NCBI GenBank assembly: GCA_902776955.1
Contig: CACYSG010000026.1
Span: forward strand, 1 to 37,943
Direction of reading: 5' to 3'
Length of the DNA stretch: 37,943 nt
Source: an uncultured Bacteroidales bacterium
GTDB taxonomy: Bacteria; Bacteroidota; Bacteroidia; Bacteroidales; Muribaculaceae
This document shows, piece after piece, positions 25,042 through 34,295 of this stretch (positions within the stretch are counted from its first letter, which is position 1; every line of letters starts with the position of its first letter). The position numbers and the translations under genes were made by a program. The notes beneath the pieces were generated by a model. The model saw nothing but the letters and a program-made list of their open reading frames with translations. It made no database searches and was not told the origin of the DNA.

Positions 25042-25716
25042 TTACTTGTTCCACTCCAACAGGCCCCGCACATCAAGCACGCGCAACTCGTTGCTGTCAT
25101 ACTCGATAATGCCGTCTTCCTGGAGCCGATCGAGCGAAGCGACAAGCGTCGTGCGCTGGGTTCCCAGCAGCGAGCACAGGTCCTTCTGCTTATAATTCAT
25201 GATGATGTCGGTGGCTCCCGTTACCGCCAATGAGTCAACCAGCAATCGCAGCCGTTCGGCCACCGAGCCGTCCCTTATCGACATCACCGAGCCGACAACG
25301 CGCTGGCTACCCGATGACAGGTAATTCAGGATATTGAACAGGAACACCTTGTCGCTGTTGACCATCTTGACATAGTCGGACTTGAGCAACTGCAGAATGC
25401 CACAGGGTCCCTCGGCAACCGCCGTGAAGGGATATACCGTCTCGCGGCCGAACAAGCACTCGGCGGCCAGGACATGAGGCGTCGACAGGGTCTGATGGAA
25501 CGAAACCCGCAGGTGGTCACACATCATGCTCAGGCGCACCCGTCCCGACACGATAAACTTGAGGTGGGTGCACGGATCGCCCGCAGCAAACACTTGCTCG
25601 CCGTTGCGGAACTTGAGGAAATGGAACGGCAGCTTCTCCACGAGGGCCGTGATCTTATCAGTGCTCACCCCCTGGAAAAGCGGCAGCTGCATCAACTGTT
25701 GGTACATGCTGTTCAT
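25042..25716 (-). CDS. Crp/Fnr-family transcription regulator
   Basis: 224 residues. The N-terminal cyclic-nucleotide-binding-like barrel (LPLFQGVS, FRNGEQVFAAGDPCTHLKFIVSGRVRLS) is followed by a long dimer helix and a winged helix-turn-helix (KDLCSLLGTQRTTLVASLDRL). No Fnr-type four-Cys iron-sulfur motif is present. Bacteroidetes carry many such regulators; the ligand is unknown. It lies 28 bp after hisS and 13 bp before the TSCPD gene. Confidence 0.88.
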   Translation of the reverse strand: MNSMYQQLMQLPLFQGVSTDKITALVEKLPFHFLKFRNGEQVFAAGDPCTHLKFIVSGRVRLSMMCDHLRVSFHQTLSTPHVLAAECLFGRETVYPFTAVAEGPCGILQLLKSDYVKMVNSDKVFLFNILNYLSSGSQRVVGSVMSIRDGSVAERLRLLVDSLAVTGATDIIMNYKQKDLCSLLGTQRTTLVASLDRLQEDGIIEYDSNELRVLDVRGLLEWNK

Positions 25717-25744
25717 GACACAATGCGGCTATTCCCCGTAGATT

Positions 25745-27112
25745 TCACTTGCGCCCTAACTCATCAATCACCTGCTCGACGGTCAGCGTCTGCTGCTCAC
25801 CGGTGGCCATGTTCTTGAGGGCTATGGTGCCGTTCTCCACCTCATCGGCGCCAACGATGGCGACATAGGGTATCTGCCTGTCGTTGGCATAGTTCATCTG
25901 CTTCTTCATCTTCGCGGCATCGGGATAGAGCTCGGCACTGATGCCAGCCCGACGGAAGGTCATGATATGGCGCAGCGAGGCGCTGGCCTCCTGCTCACCG
26001 AAGTTAACAAACATCACGCGTGCCGTGGCCATGGTGTCGGCCGGATAGAGGTCAAGCGCGTTGAGAACATCATAGATGCGGTCGGCACCGAAGCTGATGC
26101 CCACGCCTGACAAGCCCGGCATGCCGAAGACGCCCGTCAGGTTGTCATAGCGGCCGCCGCCGGTGATACTGCCGATGGCCACGTCGAGGGCCTTGACCTC
26201 GACAATGGTGCCTGTGTAATAGTTCAAGCCACGGGCTAACGACACATCAAGCTCCACACGGGCACGGGTGCCCAGTTGAGCCACATGGTCCAGCACGTAA
26301 CGCATCTCCTCGATACCCTTCATGCCCACCTCGCTAGCGGCCAGCATTCCGGCAAGGGCCGTCAGGCGCTCGTCGTTGGTGCCGTCCAGTGCCAGCAGGG
26401 GCTGCAGGGTGGCGATGGCTTCATCGGTGAGGCCTTTCTCCTTCAACTCGGCATTGACGCCATCAAGCCCGATTTTGTCCAGCTTGTCGATGGCGACGGT
26501 GATATCAATAATCTTGTCGGCTGCGCCGATGACCTCGGCTATACCGCTCAGGATCTTGCGGTTATTGAGCTTGACGGCGACATTGATGTTGAAGCGGTTG
26601 AACACCTCGTCGATCATCGTCACCAGCTCAACCTCATTCCACAACGAGTCACTGCCCACAATGTCGGCGTCACACTGGTAGAACTCACGGTAACGCCCCT
26701 TCTGCGGACGGTCGGCGCGCCAAACGGGCTGCACCTGGTAGCGCTTGAACGGCATCTGCACGTCGTTGCGGTGCTGCACGACATAGCGCGCGAAGGGCAC
26801 CGTCAAATCGTAGCGCAGACCCTTCTCGCTGATGCGGCTCGTCAAGTGCAGCGAGTCGTGTGCAGCGAGCAAATCGTCGGGGGCGTCCTTGAGGTAGTCG
26901 CCGCTGTTCAGAATCTTGAACAGCAGTTTGTCTCCTTCCTCGCCATACTTGCCCATGAGCGTCGAGAGGTTCTCAATGGCGGGAGTCTCTATCTGCTGGA
27001 AGCCGTAGAGCAGGAACACGTCCTTGATGGTATTAAAAATATAGTTGCGGCGCGCCATCTCGATGGGTGAGAAATCGCGCGTCCCCTTGGGAATAGATGG
27101 TTTTTGTGCCAT
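25745..27112 (-). CDS. hisS: Histidyl-tRNA synthetase
   Basis: 455 residues, a normal class II HisRS. It has the N-terminal GTRDFSP, motif 2 around [12 protein letters not shown], the histidine-binding motif ARGLNYYTG, motif 3 FGADRI and a C-terminal anticodon domain. It charges tRNA-His. It sits 52 bp after the YugP-like gene, probably in one operon with the genes downstream. Confidence 0.98.
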   Translation of the reverse strand: MAQKPSIPKGTRDFSPIEMARRNYIFNTIKDVFLLYGFQQIETPAIENLSTLMGKYGEEGDKLLFKILNSGDYLKDAPDDLLAAHDSLHLTSRISEKGLRYDLTVPFARYVVQHRNDVQMPFKRYQVQPVWRADRPQKGRYREFYQCDADIVGSDSLWNEVELVTMIDEVFNRFNINVAVKLNNRKILSGIAEVIGAADKIIDITVAIDKLDKIGLDGVNAELKEKGLTDEAIATLQPLLALDGTNDERLTALAGMLAASEVGMKGIEEMRYVLDHVAQLGTRARVELDVSLARGLNYYTGTIVEVKALDVAIGSITGGGRYDNLTGVFGMPGLSGVGISFGADRIYDVLNALDLYPADTMATARVMFVNFGEQEASASLRHIMTFRRAGISAELYPDAAKMKKQMNYANDRQIPYVAIVGADEVENGTIALKNMATGEQQTLTVEQVIDELGRK

Positions 27113-27164
27113 TATTTTATTGATCTATCGTCTTCTTATTAAATATGTATAATTCTACTGTTGA

Positions 27165-27845
27165 TTATCTCCTTCTTCCGCCCAAGAACATTGCTGCATA
27201 ATAAATTAATGTAGCCAGCGAGCCGACGGCTGCAACGACATAGGTGTAGGCAGCGGCACGCAAGGCATCTTTGGCATAGGTGAGCTGCTCACCGCTGACG
27301 ATACCTGATGTCTCGAGCCACTTGGTTGCCCGGCGGCTGGCATCCACCTCGACGGGCAAGGTCACAAAACTGAACAGCACCGTCATGGCGAATAACGCGA
27401 GGGCAATATACAAGGGGAGCGGTGTCACCTCATATAAAACGATGCCTGCTACCAGCAGCCAATTGATGGTGTTGGAGGCAAGAGACACGATGGGCACCAT
27501 CTTGGTGCGCAACTGCAACATGCTGTATCCCACCTTGTGCTGAACGGCGTGACCGCACTCATGGGCGGCAACGGCGGCAGCGGCTATGCTGTTGGTGGCA
27601 TAAACGGGCTCACTCAGGTTCACCGTCCTGTTGGCAGGGTTGAAGTGGTCGGTCAACTGTCCGCTCACACTGGTCACCTGCACGTCTCCACATCCGTTCT
27701 GCTGCAACATGGCGTTAGCGATGTCGCGTCCTGCCATGGGAACACCCAGAGGGATCTTGCTATACTTGGCAAACTTTGACTTGAGGGAGCTCTGAACAAT
27801 CATGCTCAGAATGGCAATCGCTCCCATTAAAATATAGGCAAACAT
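27165..27845 (-). CDS. YugP-like membrane zinc metallopeptidase
   Basis: 226 residues. The zinc motif HECGHAVQH is at 95-103. An N-terminal membrane helix and two to three C-terminal ones match the YugP/DUF2268-like neutral zinc protease family. The substrate is unknown. First gene of the long minus-strand run, with a -7 box about 105 bp upstream. Confidence 0.88.
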   Translation of the reverse strand: MFAYILMGAIAILSMIVQSSLKSKFAKYSKIPLGVPMAGRDIANAMLQQNGCGDVQVTSVSGQLTDHFNPANRTVNLSEPVYATNSIAAAAVAAHECGHAVQHKVGYSMLQLRTKMVPIVSLASNTINWLLVAGIVLYEVTPLPLYIALALFAMTVLFSFVTLPVEVDASRRATKWLETSGIVSGEQLTYAKDALRAAAYTYVVAAVGSLATLIYYAAMFLGGRRR

Positions 27846-27912
27846 TTCGTCAGTTTTTAGTTGTTAGATGTTAGTATTCAATTTTTTGCCGCAGGGGGCC
27901 CGTTTGGCACGA

Positions 27913-27926
27913 TAGTTGTATAACTA
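27913..27926. repeat. Inverted repeat in the leader of the YugP-like gene
   Basis: TAGTT and AACTA flank GTAT. It sits between the -7 box and the gene; short 7-bp words (GTTGTTA, GATGTTA) lie at about 27855-27878. Confidence 0.4.
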
Positions 27927-27950
27927 CATGCCGGACAAGATTCTGCACCG

Positions 27951-27958
27951 CAAAGTTA
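27951..27958 (-). promoter_or_regulatory. -7 promoter box of the YugP-hisS run
   Basis: TAACTTTG on the minus strand, about 105 bp before the ATG. No -33 element at the standard distance. Confidence 0.5.
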
Positions 27959-28030
27959 TAGTTTTTTGTCCGCAAATCAGCCCAAAAGGGCAATAAAAGT
28001 GCTAAAAAATGAAAATTTCAGACAAAAAAG

Positions 28031-28061
28031 TTTGGTAATTCAAAAATAGCCGTTACTTTTG
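28031..28061 (+). promoter_or_regulatory. Promoter of the LEA-like lipoprotein gene
   Basis: TTTG (28031-28034), 19 bp, TACTTTTG (28054-28061): a full consensus match, 54 bp before the ATG. Confidence 0.85.
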
Positions 28062-28115
28062 CGGCGTTGAAATCAAATGTTTTATTATTAATCTTTTAAT
28101 TTAAGTTGTTTTATT

Positions 28116-28673
28116 ATGAAGAAGTTTTTATTGATGTTTGCAGCTGTTGCTGCTATCGCATTTGTTGGTTGCAAGACCGAGACCAAGCCCGTTGAAGAAG
28201 CTCCCGTTGAGGAACCCGCAGCTGTTGAGTACACCGTTGACGGCGTTGCCGCTGACCTGCTGAACTGCGCTGATGAGGCTGCTGCTGTTAGCCTGCTCGA
28301 TGGTATCAAGGCTAAGGCCCAGGAGCTGCTCGATGGTGGTGACCAGGCTGGTTACTTCAACATCATCAACATCCTGAAGACCGTTTGGGAGAACAACAAG
28401 GATGCCATCCTCGCTAAGATCCCGACTCTGGCCGAGAAGATGACCGGTTACATTGATGTTCCCGAGGAGCTGAAGGCTGGTTTTGCTGATTTCGTAGCAA
28501 AGCAGGCTACCGAGAAGGTTGGTGAGGCTGTTGACGCTGCCGTTGACGCTGCCAAGGAGAAAGGTGCTGAGGCTGTTGACGCCGCTAAGGACGCCGCTGG
28601 CAACGCCGTTGACGCTGCTAAGGAGAAAGGCGCTGAGGCTGCTCAGGCTGTAGCTGACGAGTTGAAGAAGTAA
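28116..28673 (+). CDS. Lipoprotein with LEA-like 11-residue repeats
   Basis: 185 residues. Signal MKKFLLMFAAVAAIAFVGC, Cys19 lipidated, then an acidic Pro/Glu linker (20-38), a helical domain (40-130) and three exact-length 11-residue units at 144-154, 155-165 and 166-176 (DAAKEKGAEAV, DAAKDAAGNAV, DAAKEKGAEAA). These resemble group 3 LEA protein repeats, which form amphipathic helices on drying or at membranes. Codons are strongly biased to GTT, GCT and GGT, unlike neighbours, which suggests very high expression. It has a full promoter and terminator of its own. Confidence 0.85.
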   Translation: MKKFLLMFAAVAAIAFVGCKTETKPVEEAPVEEPAAVEYTVDGVAADLLNCADEAAAVSLLDGIKAKAQELLDGGDQAGYFNIINILKTVWENNKDAILAKIPTLAEKMTGYIDVPEELKAGFADFVAKQATEKVGEAVDAAVDAAKEKGAEAVDAAKDAAGNAVDAAKEKGAEAAQAVADELKK

Positions 28674-28698
28674 ATTACTTTCCGAAACACATAATCAG

Positions 28699-28735
28699 AT
28701 GAGGGCTGGCCATAGGGTCAGCCCTCATTTGTGTT
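28699..28735 (+). terminator. Rho-independent terminator of the LEA-like lipoprotein gene
   Basis: Perfect 10-bp stem ATGAGGGCTG/CAGCCCTCAT followed by TTGTGTTTT. Confidence 0.85.
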
Positions 28736-28767
28736 TTGCCTTTTGTCATTAGCTGTTCATTAGTGGC

Positions 28768-28870
28768 CCCCTTCGGGGCCCAATTAGGATAGCGTCTGTT
28801 TCACCAAGCCACGAGGACCTACGGCCCTCGCGCCATGGTGTTATTACAATTCAAGGCCTACTGGCCTTGT
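28768..28870. repeat. GC-rich palindromic cluster at the 3' end of the GNAT gene
   Basis: Several short palindromes follow one another: GGCCCC/GGGGCC near 28775, a longer imperfect one around CCACGAGG ... CCTCGCGCC (28807-28840), and CAAGGCC/GGCCTTG at 28852-28869, which lies in the last codons of the GNAT gene. It looks like a REP-type insertion. It may also end GNAT transcription. Confidence 0.6.
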
Positions 28871-29365
28871 GCAGACCTTCGGCCTGCATTTCCCGCAGCG
28901 CTCGTCACCGCTGAGGAGGTAGATGATGCCGCAATAGGTGAAACCGTAGCGATCGATGACGTGACGCATGATGACGTTGTCGCGGTGGGTGTCGATGCGC
29001 AGGCAACCTGCCACCCCCATGCAGTAGTCCATCACATCGTTAAACACACCATGGCTTGAGGCCGTACTTGCCAAACGGTGCACGACATAGTACGGCTTGT
29101 TGTCCAGCCACTGTCCCTCATAGATTTCCTTGTAGGTAGGCTCGGGTCCGGGAATAAAGGCAAACGAGGCGACAATCTCCCCATCGGGCTCCACACACAG
29201 GTAACAATGCCCGTTGTTGATGTCCTCGACGATGGTTTCCTCGCTGGGATAACCGCCAATCCACTGATTGACGTTGCCGCACGAGCGCATGATGCCGCGC
29301 GCCTCGTCGATGAGCCGCATGATCACGGGCACATCCTCCATTTGGGCTTTTGTGAACGATCTCAT
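28844..29365 (-). CDS. GNAT-family acetyltransferase
   Basis: 173 residues of GNAT type: an N-terminal MRSFTKAQMEDVPVIMRLI, a core with VVHRLAST in the acetyl-CoA region, and RIDTHRDNVIMRHVIDRYGF, common in small-molecule or protein N-acetyltransferases. The acceptor is unknown. The last about 18 residues hold three Cys and lie in a palindromic repeat, so the native end may have been replaced. It is 27 bp downstream of dcp. Confidence 0.8.
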   Translation of the reverse strand: MRSFTKAQMEDVPVIMRLIDEARGIMRSCGNVNQWIGGYPSEETIVEDINNGHCYLCVEPDGEIVASFAFIPGPEPTYKEIYEGQWLDNKPYYVVHRLASTASSHGVFNDVMDYCMGVAGCLRIDTHRDNVIMRHVIDRYGFTYCGIIYLLSGDERCGKCRPKVCTRPVGLEL

Positions 29366-29392
29366 CCTATAGTTTCTATTATATTTCTTGAA

Positions 29393-31438
29393 TTATGACA
29401 TCTTGATGCCGTCGCGGCTCATCATGGCGTCGATGCGGGGCTCGCGGCCACGAAAACGCTTGTACAGCATCATCGGCGACTCGGTTCCGCCTCGCGAGAG
29501 AACGTTCTCGACCCAACTGCGGGCGGTCTCGCGGTTAAAAATGCCTTCCTCCTTGAACTTGGAGAACGCATCGCACTCGATGACTTCGGCCCACTTGTAG
29601 CCGTAATAGCCCGCGGCATATCCACCCGAGAAGATGTGGGTGAACTGCGGCGACATGATGCAGCCCTCAACGGGCTCAAATGCCTGCACATCCTTGACGG
29701 CATCGTATTCAAACGCATAGTCATCGCCCTCGTAGGTCGCGGTAATGCTGTGCCATGCCATGTCGATGAAGCCGAATCCCAACTGCCGCACGCAGGCATA
29801 GGCAGCGCCATACTGTGACGAGGCTATCAGGTTGTCTATCAGCTCCTGAGGAACAGGTTCGCCCGTCTGGTAATGACATGCGAAGCTGTCCAGGAACTCG
29901 CGCTCATAGACGTAGTTCTCGTTAAACTGTGAAGGCACCTCGACAAAGTCGCGATAGACGTTGGTGCCCGACAGGGCCTGATACTTGCAACGGGTCAAGA
30001 GCTGATGAAGCGCATGGCCGAACTCGTGCATATAGGTCTCGACCTCGCGTATGGTCAGGAGCGAGGGCTTGGTCTCGGTGGGACGCGTGAAATTCATCGT
30101 CAGGGTGACCAGCGGACGCACGTCATTGCCATCCTTGTCGATGTACTGCTCGCGGAAACTCGTCATCCATGCACCACTCTGCTTGGTGGGACGCGGGAAG
30201 AAATCGAGATAAAGCATGCCAACGGCCTTGCCGTTCTCGTCGGTAATGTCATAGACCTCTACCTCGGGGTGGAACACCTGAGCGTCATGGTTGGGGGTAA
30301 AATGCAGGCCATACATCCTTGTGGCAAAGCCAAATACGCCCTTGGTCACACGTCCCAACTCAAAATAGGGCCTTAGGAGTTCGTCATTGATATTGAACAA
30401 CGAGTCTTTCTCCTTGTTGCTGTAGTAACTGTAGTCCCAGGGCATCATCTTCACGGGGTGGCCCTCTAACTTGCCGGCGAACTCCGTCAGTCGCTCCATC
30501 TCGCTACGTTCAACAGGCAGATAGGCCTCGCGCAGCTGGTTCAGCATGTCATACACATTAGCCGGCGTTGCGGCCATCGTGTGTTGCAGCTTGTAGTCGG
30601 CATAGGTGTCGCAACCCATCAGGTTGGCGATGGCCAGGCGGGTGTTGGCGATGTCGCGCAGGACTTCCAGGTTGCAGAATTCGCCGCTGGTGCACTGGCG
30701 GTTATACATCTTGTAGAGCTTCTCACGCAGGTCGCGCCTATCGCTGTACTTCATGAACGGCACATAGCTGGGCGCATCCAGGGTCACCAGCCAGGCGTCG
30801 TCACGACCCTTATCTTTGGCGGCCTGACGTGCGGCGTCGAGGATATTCTCGGGCAGGCCCGCGAGGTCATCGGCCGTGAGCCACAGCTCATAACGCGGCG
30901 TCTCCTTGAGGGCGTTCTGGTCAAACTTCACGGTCAACTCGGTCAAGCGCTTGGCAAGCATGCGATAATGCTCTCGGTCAGCGCCTTGCAGGTTGGCACC
31001 ACTACGCACGAACCCGTCATAGGTCTCCCGCATGAGCATCCTGTCCTCGGCATCATGCGCAGCCTCGTCGAAGTGGTCATGGACGTGTTTCACACGTTGC
31101 CAGAGGCGCTCATTGAGCGTGATGCTGTTGAAGTGTTCACTCAATACCGGCGCCATGCGGTTGCTGATTTCCATCAGCTGATCGTCGGCATTGGCCGACA
31201 ACATGGGATAGAACACACCCAATACCCGATTCAGGGTCGCCCCTGCGCGTTCCAGCGCGACAACGGTGTTTTCAAACGTCGCTTCGGCCTCATTGTCGGT
31301 GATGGCCTGGACCTCAGCGTCATGTTCGGCCATTCCCTGACGAATGGCAGGTTCATAATCGGCTATAGTGATGCGGTCAAAGGGCACAGCCCCGCCCGTG
31401 GTATTAAACGGCCTCAAAAATATATTCTTCTCTATCAT
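29393..31438 (-). CDS. dcp: M3-family peptidyl-dipeptidase Dcp
   Basis: 681 residues, the length of Dcp/oligopeptidase A. The zinc motif HEFGHALHQL is near residue 470, followed by the M3 signature GTNVYRDFVEVPSQ with its Glu. No signal peptide, so it acts in the cytoplasm (some Dcp forms elsewhere are exported), releasing dipeptides from peptide C-termini. It follows mutS2 across a 90-bp array of 7-bp words and has no visible promoter of its own. Confidence 0.92.
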   Translation of the reverse strand: MIEKNIFLRPFNTTGGAVPFDRITIADYEPAIRQGMAEHDAEVQAITDNEAEATFENTVVALERAGATLNRVLGVFYPMLSANADDQLMEISNRMAPVLSEHFNSITLNERLWQRVKHVHDHFDEAAHDAEDRMLMRETYDGFVRSGANLQGADREHYRMLAKRLTELTVKFDQNALKETPRYELWLTADDLAGLPENILDAARQAAKDKGRDDAWLVTLDAPSYVPFMKYSDRRDLREKLYKMYNRQCTSGEFCNLEVLRDIANTRLAIANLMGCDTYADYKLQHTMAATPANVYDMLNQLREAYLPVERSEMERLTEFAGKLEGHPVKMMPWDYSYYSNKEKDSLFNINDELLRPYFELGRVTKGVFGFATRMYGLHFTPNHDAQVFHPEVEVYDITDENGKAVGMLYLDFFPRPTKQSGAWMTSFREQYIDKDGNDVRPLVTLTMNFTRPTETKPSLLTIREVETYMHEFGHALHQLLTRCKYQALSGTNVYRDFVEVPSQFNENYVYEREFLDSFACHYQTGEPVPQELIDNLIASSQYGAAYACVRQLGFGFIDMAWHSITATYEGDDYAFEYDAVKDVQAFEPVEGCIMSPQFTHIFSGGYAAGYYGYKWAEVIECDAFSKFKEEGIFNRETARSWVENVLSRGGTESPMMLYKRFRGREPRIDAMMSRDGIKMS

Positions 31439-31531
31439 AAAGCTCTAACCTTTAAAATTATAACCTTTAACCCTTAACCTTTAACCCTTAAACTTTAACC
31501 CTTAAACTTTAAACTTTAACCTTTAAACTTA
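31439..31531 (-). repeat. mutS2-dcp spacer: ten 7-bp words
   Basis: In the sense direction the mutS2 TAA stop is followed without a gap by GTTTAAA, GGTTAAA, GTTTAAG and similar words, ten in unbroken phase, then a short unique stretch before the dcp ATG. No 9-bp words here. Confidence 0.9.
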
Positions 31532-33985
31532 CTCCAGTTCCACTACCGTGATGCCCGCGCCGCCGAACTGAACGTGCTCGTCGCGGTAGCTCTTCACGCC
31601 GTGCACACCGCTCAGGTACTCGCGGATGGCCACTTTCAAGGCTCCCGTGCCAGTGCCGTGCAGGATGCGCACACGCTGCGCATTGAACTGGATGGCATCA
31701 TCGATAAAGTAGGTAATGGCCTGTAATGCCTCGTCGGCACGCATGCCGCGCACATCGATGTCGGGCTTGAAATTGAGTTGGCGGGTGCGTATCTCGTCGG
31801 TTGTCGAGCGGGTCAACGACTCGGTCTTGGGAAGTTTCTCCTTGCGCATGGTTCGCTCCACCTTGTCGGCCTCGATACGCGTCTTGATGTTGCCAAAGGC
31901 TACCAGGGCATACTTCTCGTCGATGCTGATGAGTGTACCCACCGTTGTGGTCCCCTTGATGACGACATTGTCGCCTGCCTGTAGCGGACGGTCCTTGACA
32001 TCGGCCTTGGCAGCAACTTTTTTCTTGGGCGGCTTGCGGTGCGCCTTGTCCTTGGGCGTGAGTTCCTTGAGGCGGACGGGTTCGTCGGGATCCTCGGAAT
32101 TGAGGCGCTGCTTGAACTCGTCGAGTTGACGGCGGAGCTCCTTGGTGCGCTCCTTCTCGGCCTGCTGGGCGCGTATTTCCTTGATGGTACGCTCAATCTG
32201 CGCATTGCTGCCTTTCAGGATTTCTTGGGCCTCGGCGCGTGCCTCGTGGATAATCTGCCGATGCTCGGTCCTGATGCTTTCCAGCCGCTCGTCATAGTCG
32301 GCAATCATCTGGTCCAGGCGTTTTTCCTTGCCGCGGATGTCCTGCCGCTTATTTTCCCAGTACCGGCGGTCGCGCACGATGTCGAGCAGGTATTTGTCCA
32401 TGTTGATGTAGTCGCTGCCCACAATCTCGCTTGCCTTGTCGATGACCTGCTGCGGGAGTCCCGTCTTTCGGGCAATCTCGATGGCAAACGAGCTGCCGGG
32501 ATAGCCCATCGACAGCTGGAACAACGGCTGCATGCGCTGGCGGTCGTAGAGCATGGCGCCGTTGACGACACCCTCGGCCTCGTCGGCATAATGCTTCAGG
32601 TTCTGGTAATGGGTCGTCACCACGCCCATGACCTGGTGCTCATTGAGCTGCTCAAGGATGGACTGGGCTATGGCGCCGCCAATCTGCGGCTCAGTGCCAC
32701 TTCCCATCTCATCGATGAGAATCAAGGTCTCCTTGCCGCCCTTGGACAAGAAAAGCTTCATGTTCTGCAGGTGGCTGCTATAGGTACTCAAGTCGTTCTC
32801 GATGCTCTGCTGGTCGCCGATGTCGATGAAGATGTCACGGAATAGTCCCATGTGCGAGTTGTCGCGCAGCGTGGGCAGCAGTCCGCACTGCATCATGTAT
32901 TGCACCACACCTACGGTCTTGAGACACACCGACTTGCCGCCAGCGTTAGGTCCCGAGATGACCAGGATGCGGTCTTGCTTGTTCAAGGTGATATTGAGGG
33001 GAACCACTTCCTTGCCCTGGGCACGCAACGACAGCAAGAGGGCGGGATGGATGGCAGTGTACCATTCGACCACGGGTTTGCGGTCCACATGGCACATCTG
33101 TGCGCCCACATCTCTTGCAAACAGCGCCTTGGCACGGATAAAATCCAACTGGCCCAATGTTTCAAGCACACCCGCCAACTCGTCGAGGTGGGGGCGTATC
33201 TGGTCGGTCAGTTCGGTGAGGATGCGGATGATCTCGCGGGCAATCTCGGCCTCGGTCTCGCGGATGCGGTTGTTGGCCTCGACAATGGCATCGGGCTCGA
33301 TGAACACGGTCTTTCCCGTAGCGCTCTCGTCATGGACGATACCGTGGAGCTTGCGCTTGTTCATGGCACTCACGGGCAGCACCAGACGGCCGTCACGCAG
33401 CGAGGGCTGCACGTCGTTATCGAGGATGCCGTCCTGCTTACCCTGGGCGATGATTCGCCTCAACGTGCCGTTGATGCTGCTGGTCACGCGGGCTATCGAC
33501 ACGCGCAGCTCGTGCAGATGAGGAGAAGCGGTATCCTTGATGTTGCCGGCCTTGTCGAGCACATGGCCGATGGCGGCGCTCAACTCGGGGAACGACTGCA
33601 TGCCGCTCGTCAACTCTCGCAGGCGAGGATAAGGCGAATTGCCGTCACCATCGGCAGCAAAGAAGCGAACCACCTGTCCCACAGTAGTCAACAAGCGTTG
33701 CAGGTCGAACAACCGCTCAGCCGACAAGAAGGTGCCGGGAGTTGCCACTTCCTTGAGCACCACGCGCAAATCGAAGTAATAACTCAGCGGGAACTCTTTA
33801 CCCGTCTGAACGATCGAGAGGAACTCGTTGGTCTCTTCGAGCCACCGCAACACCTCGTCACGACGCGTCGAGAAACGAAGACGTGGCACATTGGCGGCGC
33901 CCAATGCGCTCACGCAATGTCGCTCCAGTTCGCGCCTCACAGCATCAAAGCCAATCTTAGTCTCAAAGTTTGAGGGATAAATCAT
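31529..33985 (-). CDS. mutS2: Endonuclease MutS2
   Basis: 818 residues. Walker A GPNAGGKS (about 345-352), Walker B LILIDEMGSGTE, a long coiled-coil region (about 510-640) and a C-terminal Smr nuclease domain (DVRGMRADEAL, LHGTGTGAL, GGAGITVVEL) from about 735. It lacks the mismatch-recognition domain of MutS. MutS2 acts on recombination intermediates and, in some bacteria, on collided ribosomes. The ATG lies four bases after the first of two tandem promoters. Confidence 0.97.
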   Translation of the reverse strand: MIYPSNFETKIGFDAVRRELERHCVSALGAANVPRLRFSTRRDEVLRWLEETNEFLSIVQTGKEFPLSYYFDLRVVLKEVATPGTFLSAERLFDLQRLLTTVGQVVRFFAADGDGNSPYPRLRELTSGMQSFPELSAAIGHVLDKAGNIKDTASPHLHELRVSIARVTSSINGTLRRIIAQGKQDGILDNDVQPSLRDGRLVLPVSAMNKRKLHGIVHDESATGKTVFIEPDAIVEANNRIRETEAEIAREIIRILTELTDQIRPHLDELAGVLETLGQLDFIRAKALFARDVGAQMCHVDRKPVVEWYTAIHPALLLSLRAQGKEVVPLNITLNKQDRILVISGPNAGGKSVCLKTVGVVQYMMQCGLLPTLRDNSHMGLFRDIFIDIGDQQSIENDLSTYSSHLQNMKLFLSKGGKETLILIDEMGSGTEPQIGGAIAQSILEQLNEHQVMGVVTTHYQNLKHYADEAEGVVNGAMLYDRQRMQPLFQLSMGYPGSSFAIEIARKTGLPQQVIDKASEIVGSDYINMDKYLLDIVRDRRYWENKRQDIRGKEKRLDQMIADYDERLESIRTEHRQIIHEARAEAQEILKGSNAQIERTIKEIRAQQAEKERTKELRRQLDEFKQRLNSEDPDEPVRLKELTPKDKAHRKPPKKKVAAKADVKDRPLQAGDNVVIKGTTTVGTLISIDEKYALVAFGNIKTRIEADKVERTMRKEKLPKTESLTRSTTDEIRTRQLNFKPDIDVRGMRADEALQAITYFIDDAIQFNAQRVRILHGTGTGALKVAIREYLSGVHGVKSYRDEHVQFGGAGITVVELE

Positions 33986-33989
33986 AGTA

Positions 33990-34021
33990 CAAAATTAGTG
34001 CAAGTTGAGCGAAATGCCAAA
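33990..34021 (-). promoter_or_regulatory. Proximal mutS2 promoter (repeat copy 1)
   Basis: Minus strand: TTTG (34021-34018), 20 bp, TAATTTTG (33997-33990), then TACT and the ATG. The start site would fall at about the ATG, giving leaderless mRNA. Confidence 0.75.
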
Positions 34022-34058
34022 TTTATTTGGCCTTTTCCGAAACGCAGCCTAATTTATC

Positions 34059-34090
34059 CAAAATTAGTGCAAGTTGAGCGAAACGCCAAA
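34059..34090 (-). promoter_or_regulatory. Distal mutS2 promoter (repeat copy 2)
   Basis: Minus strand: TTTG (34090-34087), 20 bp, TAATTTTG (34066-34059). Its transcript would have a leader of about 70 bases. Confidence 0.7.
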
Positions 34091-34230
34091 TTTATTTGAG
34101 CATTTCCGAAACGCAGCCCGATTTCTGCATCTCTCGTCAAGTCCGACATCCATCAGCCTAATGGCGGGGAACTTTTAGGGCCATAAAGCAATTATTTCTC
34201 AAAAAAACCGTGGAATCCAAAAAAAATGAC

Positions 34231-34238
34231 TACATTTG
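34231..34238 (+). promoter_or_regulatory. -7 promoter box of the C1B peptidase gene
   Basis: TACATTTG, 57 bp before the ATG; -33 element weak. Confidence 0.55.
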
Positions 34239-34295
34239 CAAGTTACAACCCGATAATTACAATTAACCTATACATTTATAAACTAACTCAACTGT

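Larger units (their letters stand above)
33990..34119. repeat. Tandem direct repeat, 69-bp period, carrying the mutS2 promoters
   Basis: Two copies (33990-34050 and 34059-34119) are nearly identical over about 61 bp, each with GTGCAAGTTGAGCGAAA, the GCCAAATTTATTTG palindrome region and TTTCCGAAACGCAGCC. Both keep a full -33/-7 promoter. The rest of the 310-bp gap holds the divergent promoter of the C1B peptidase gene. Confidence 0.95.
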
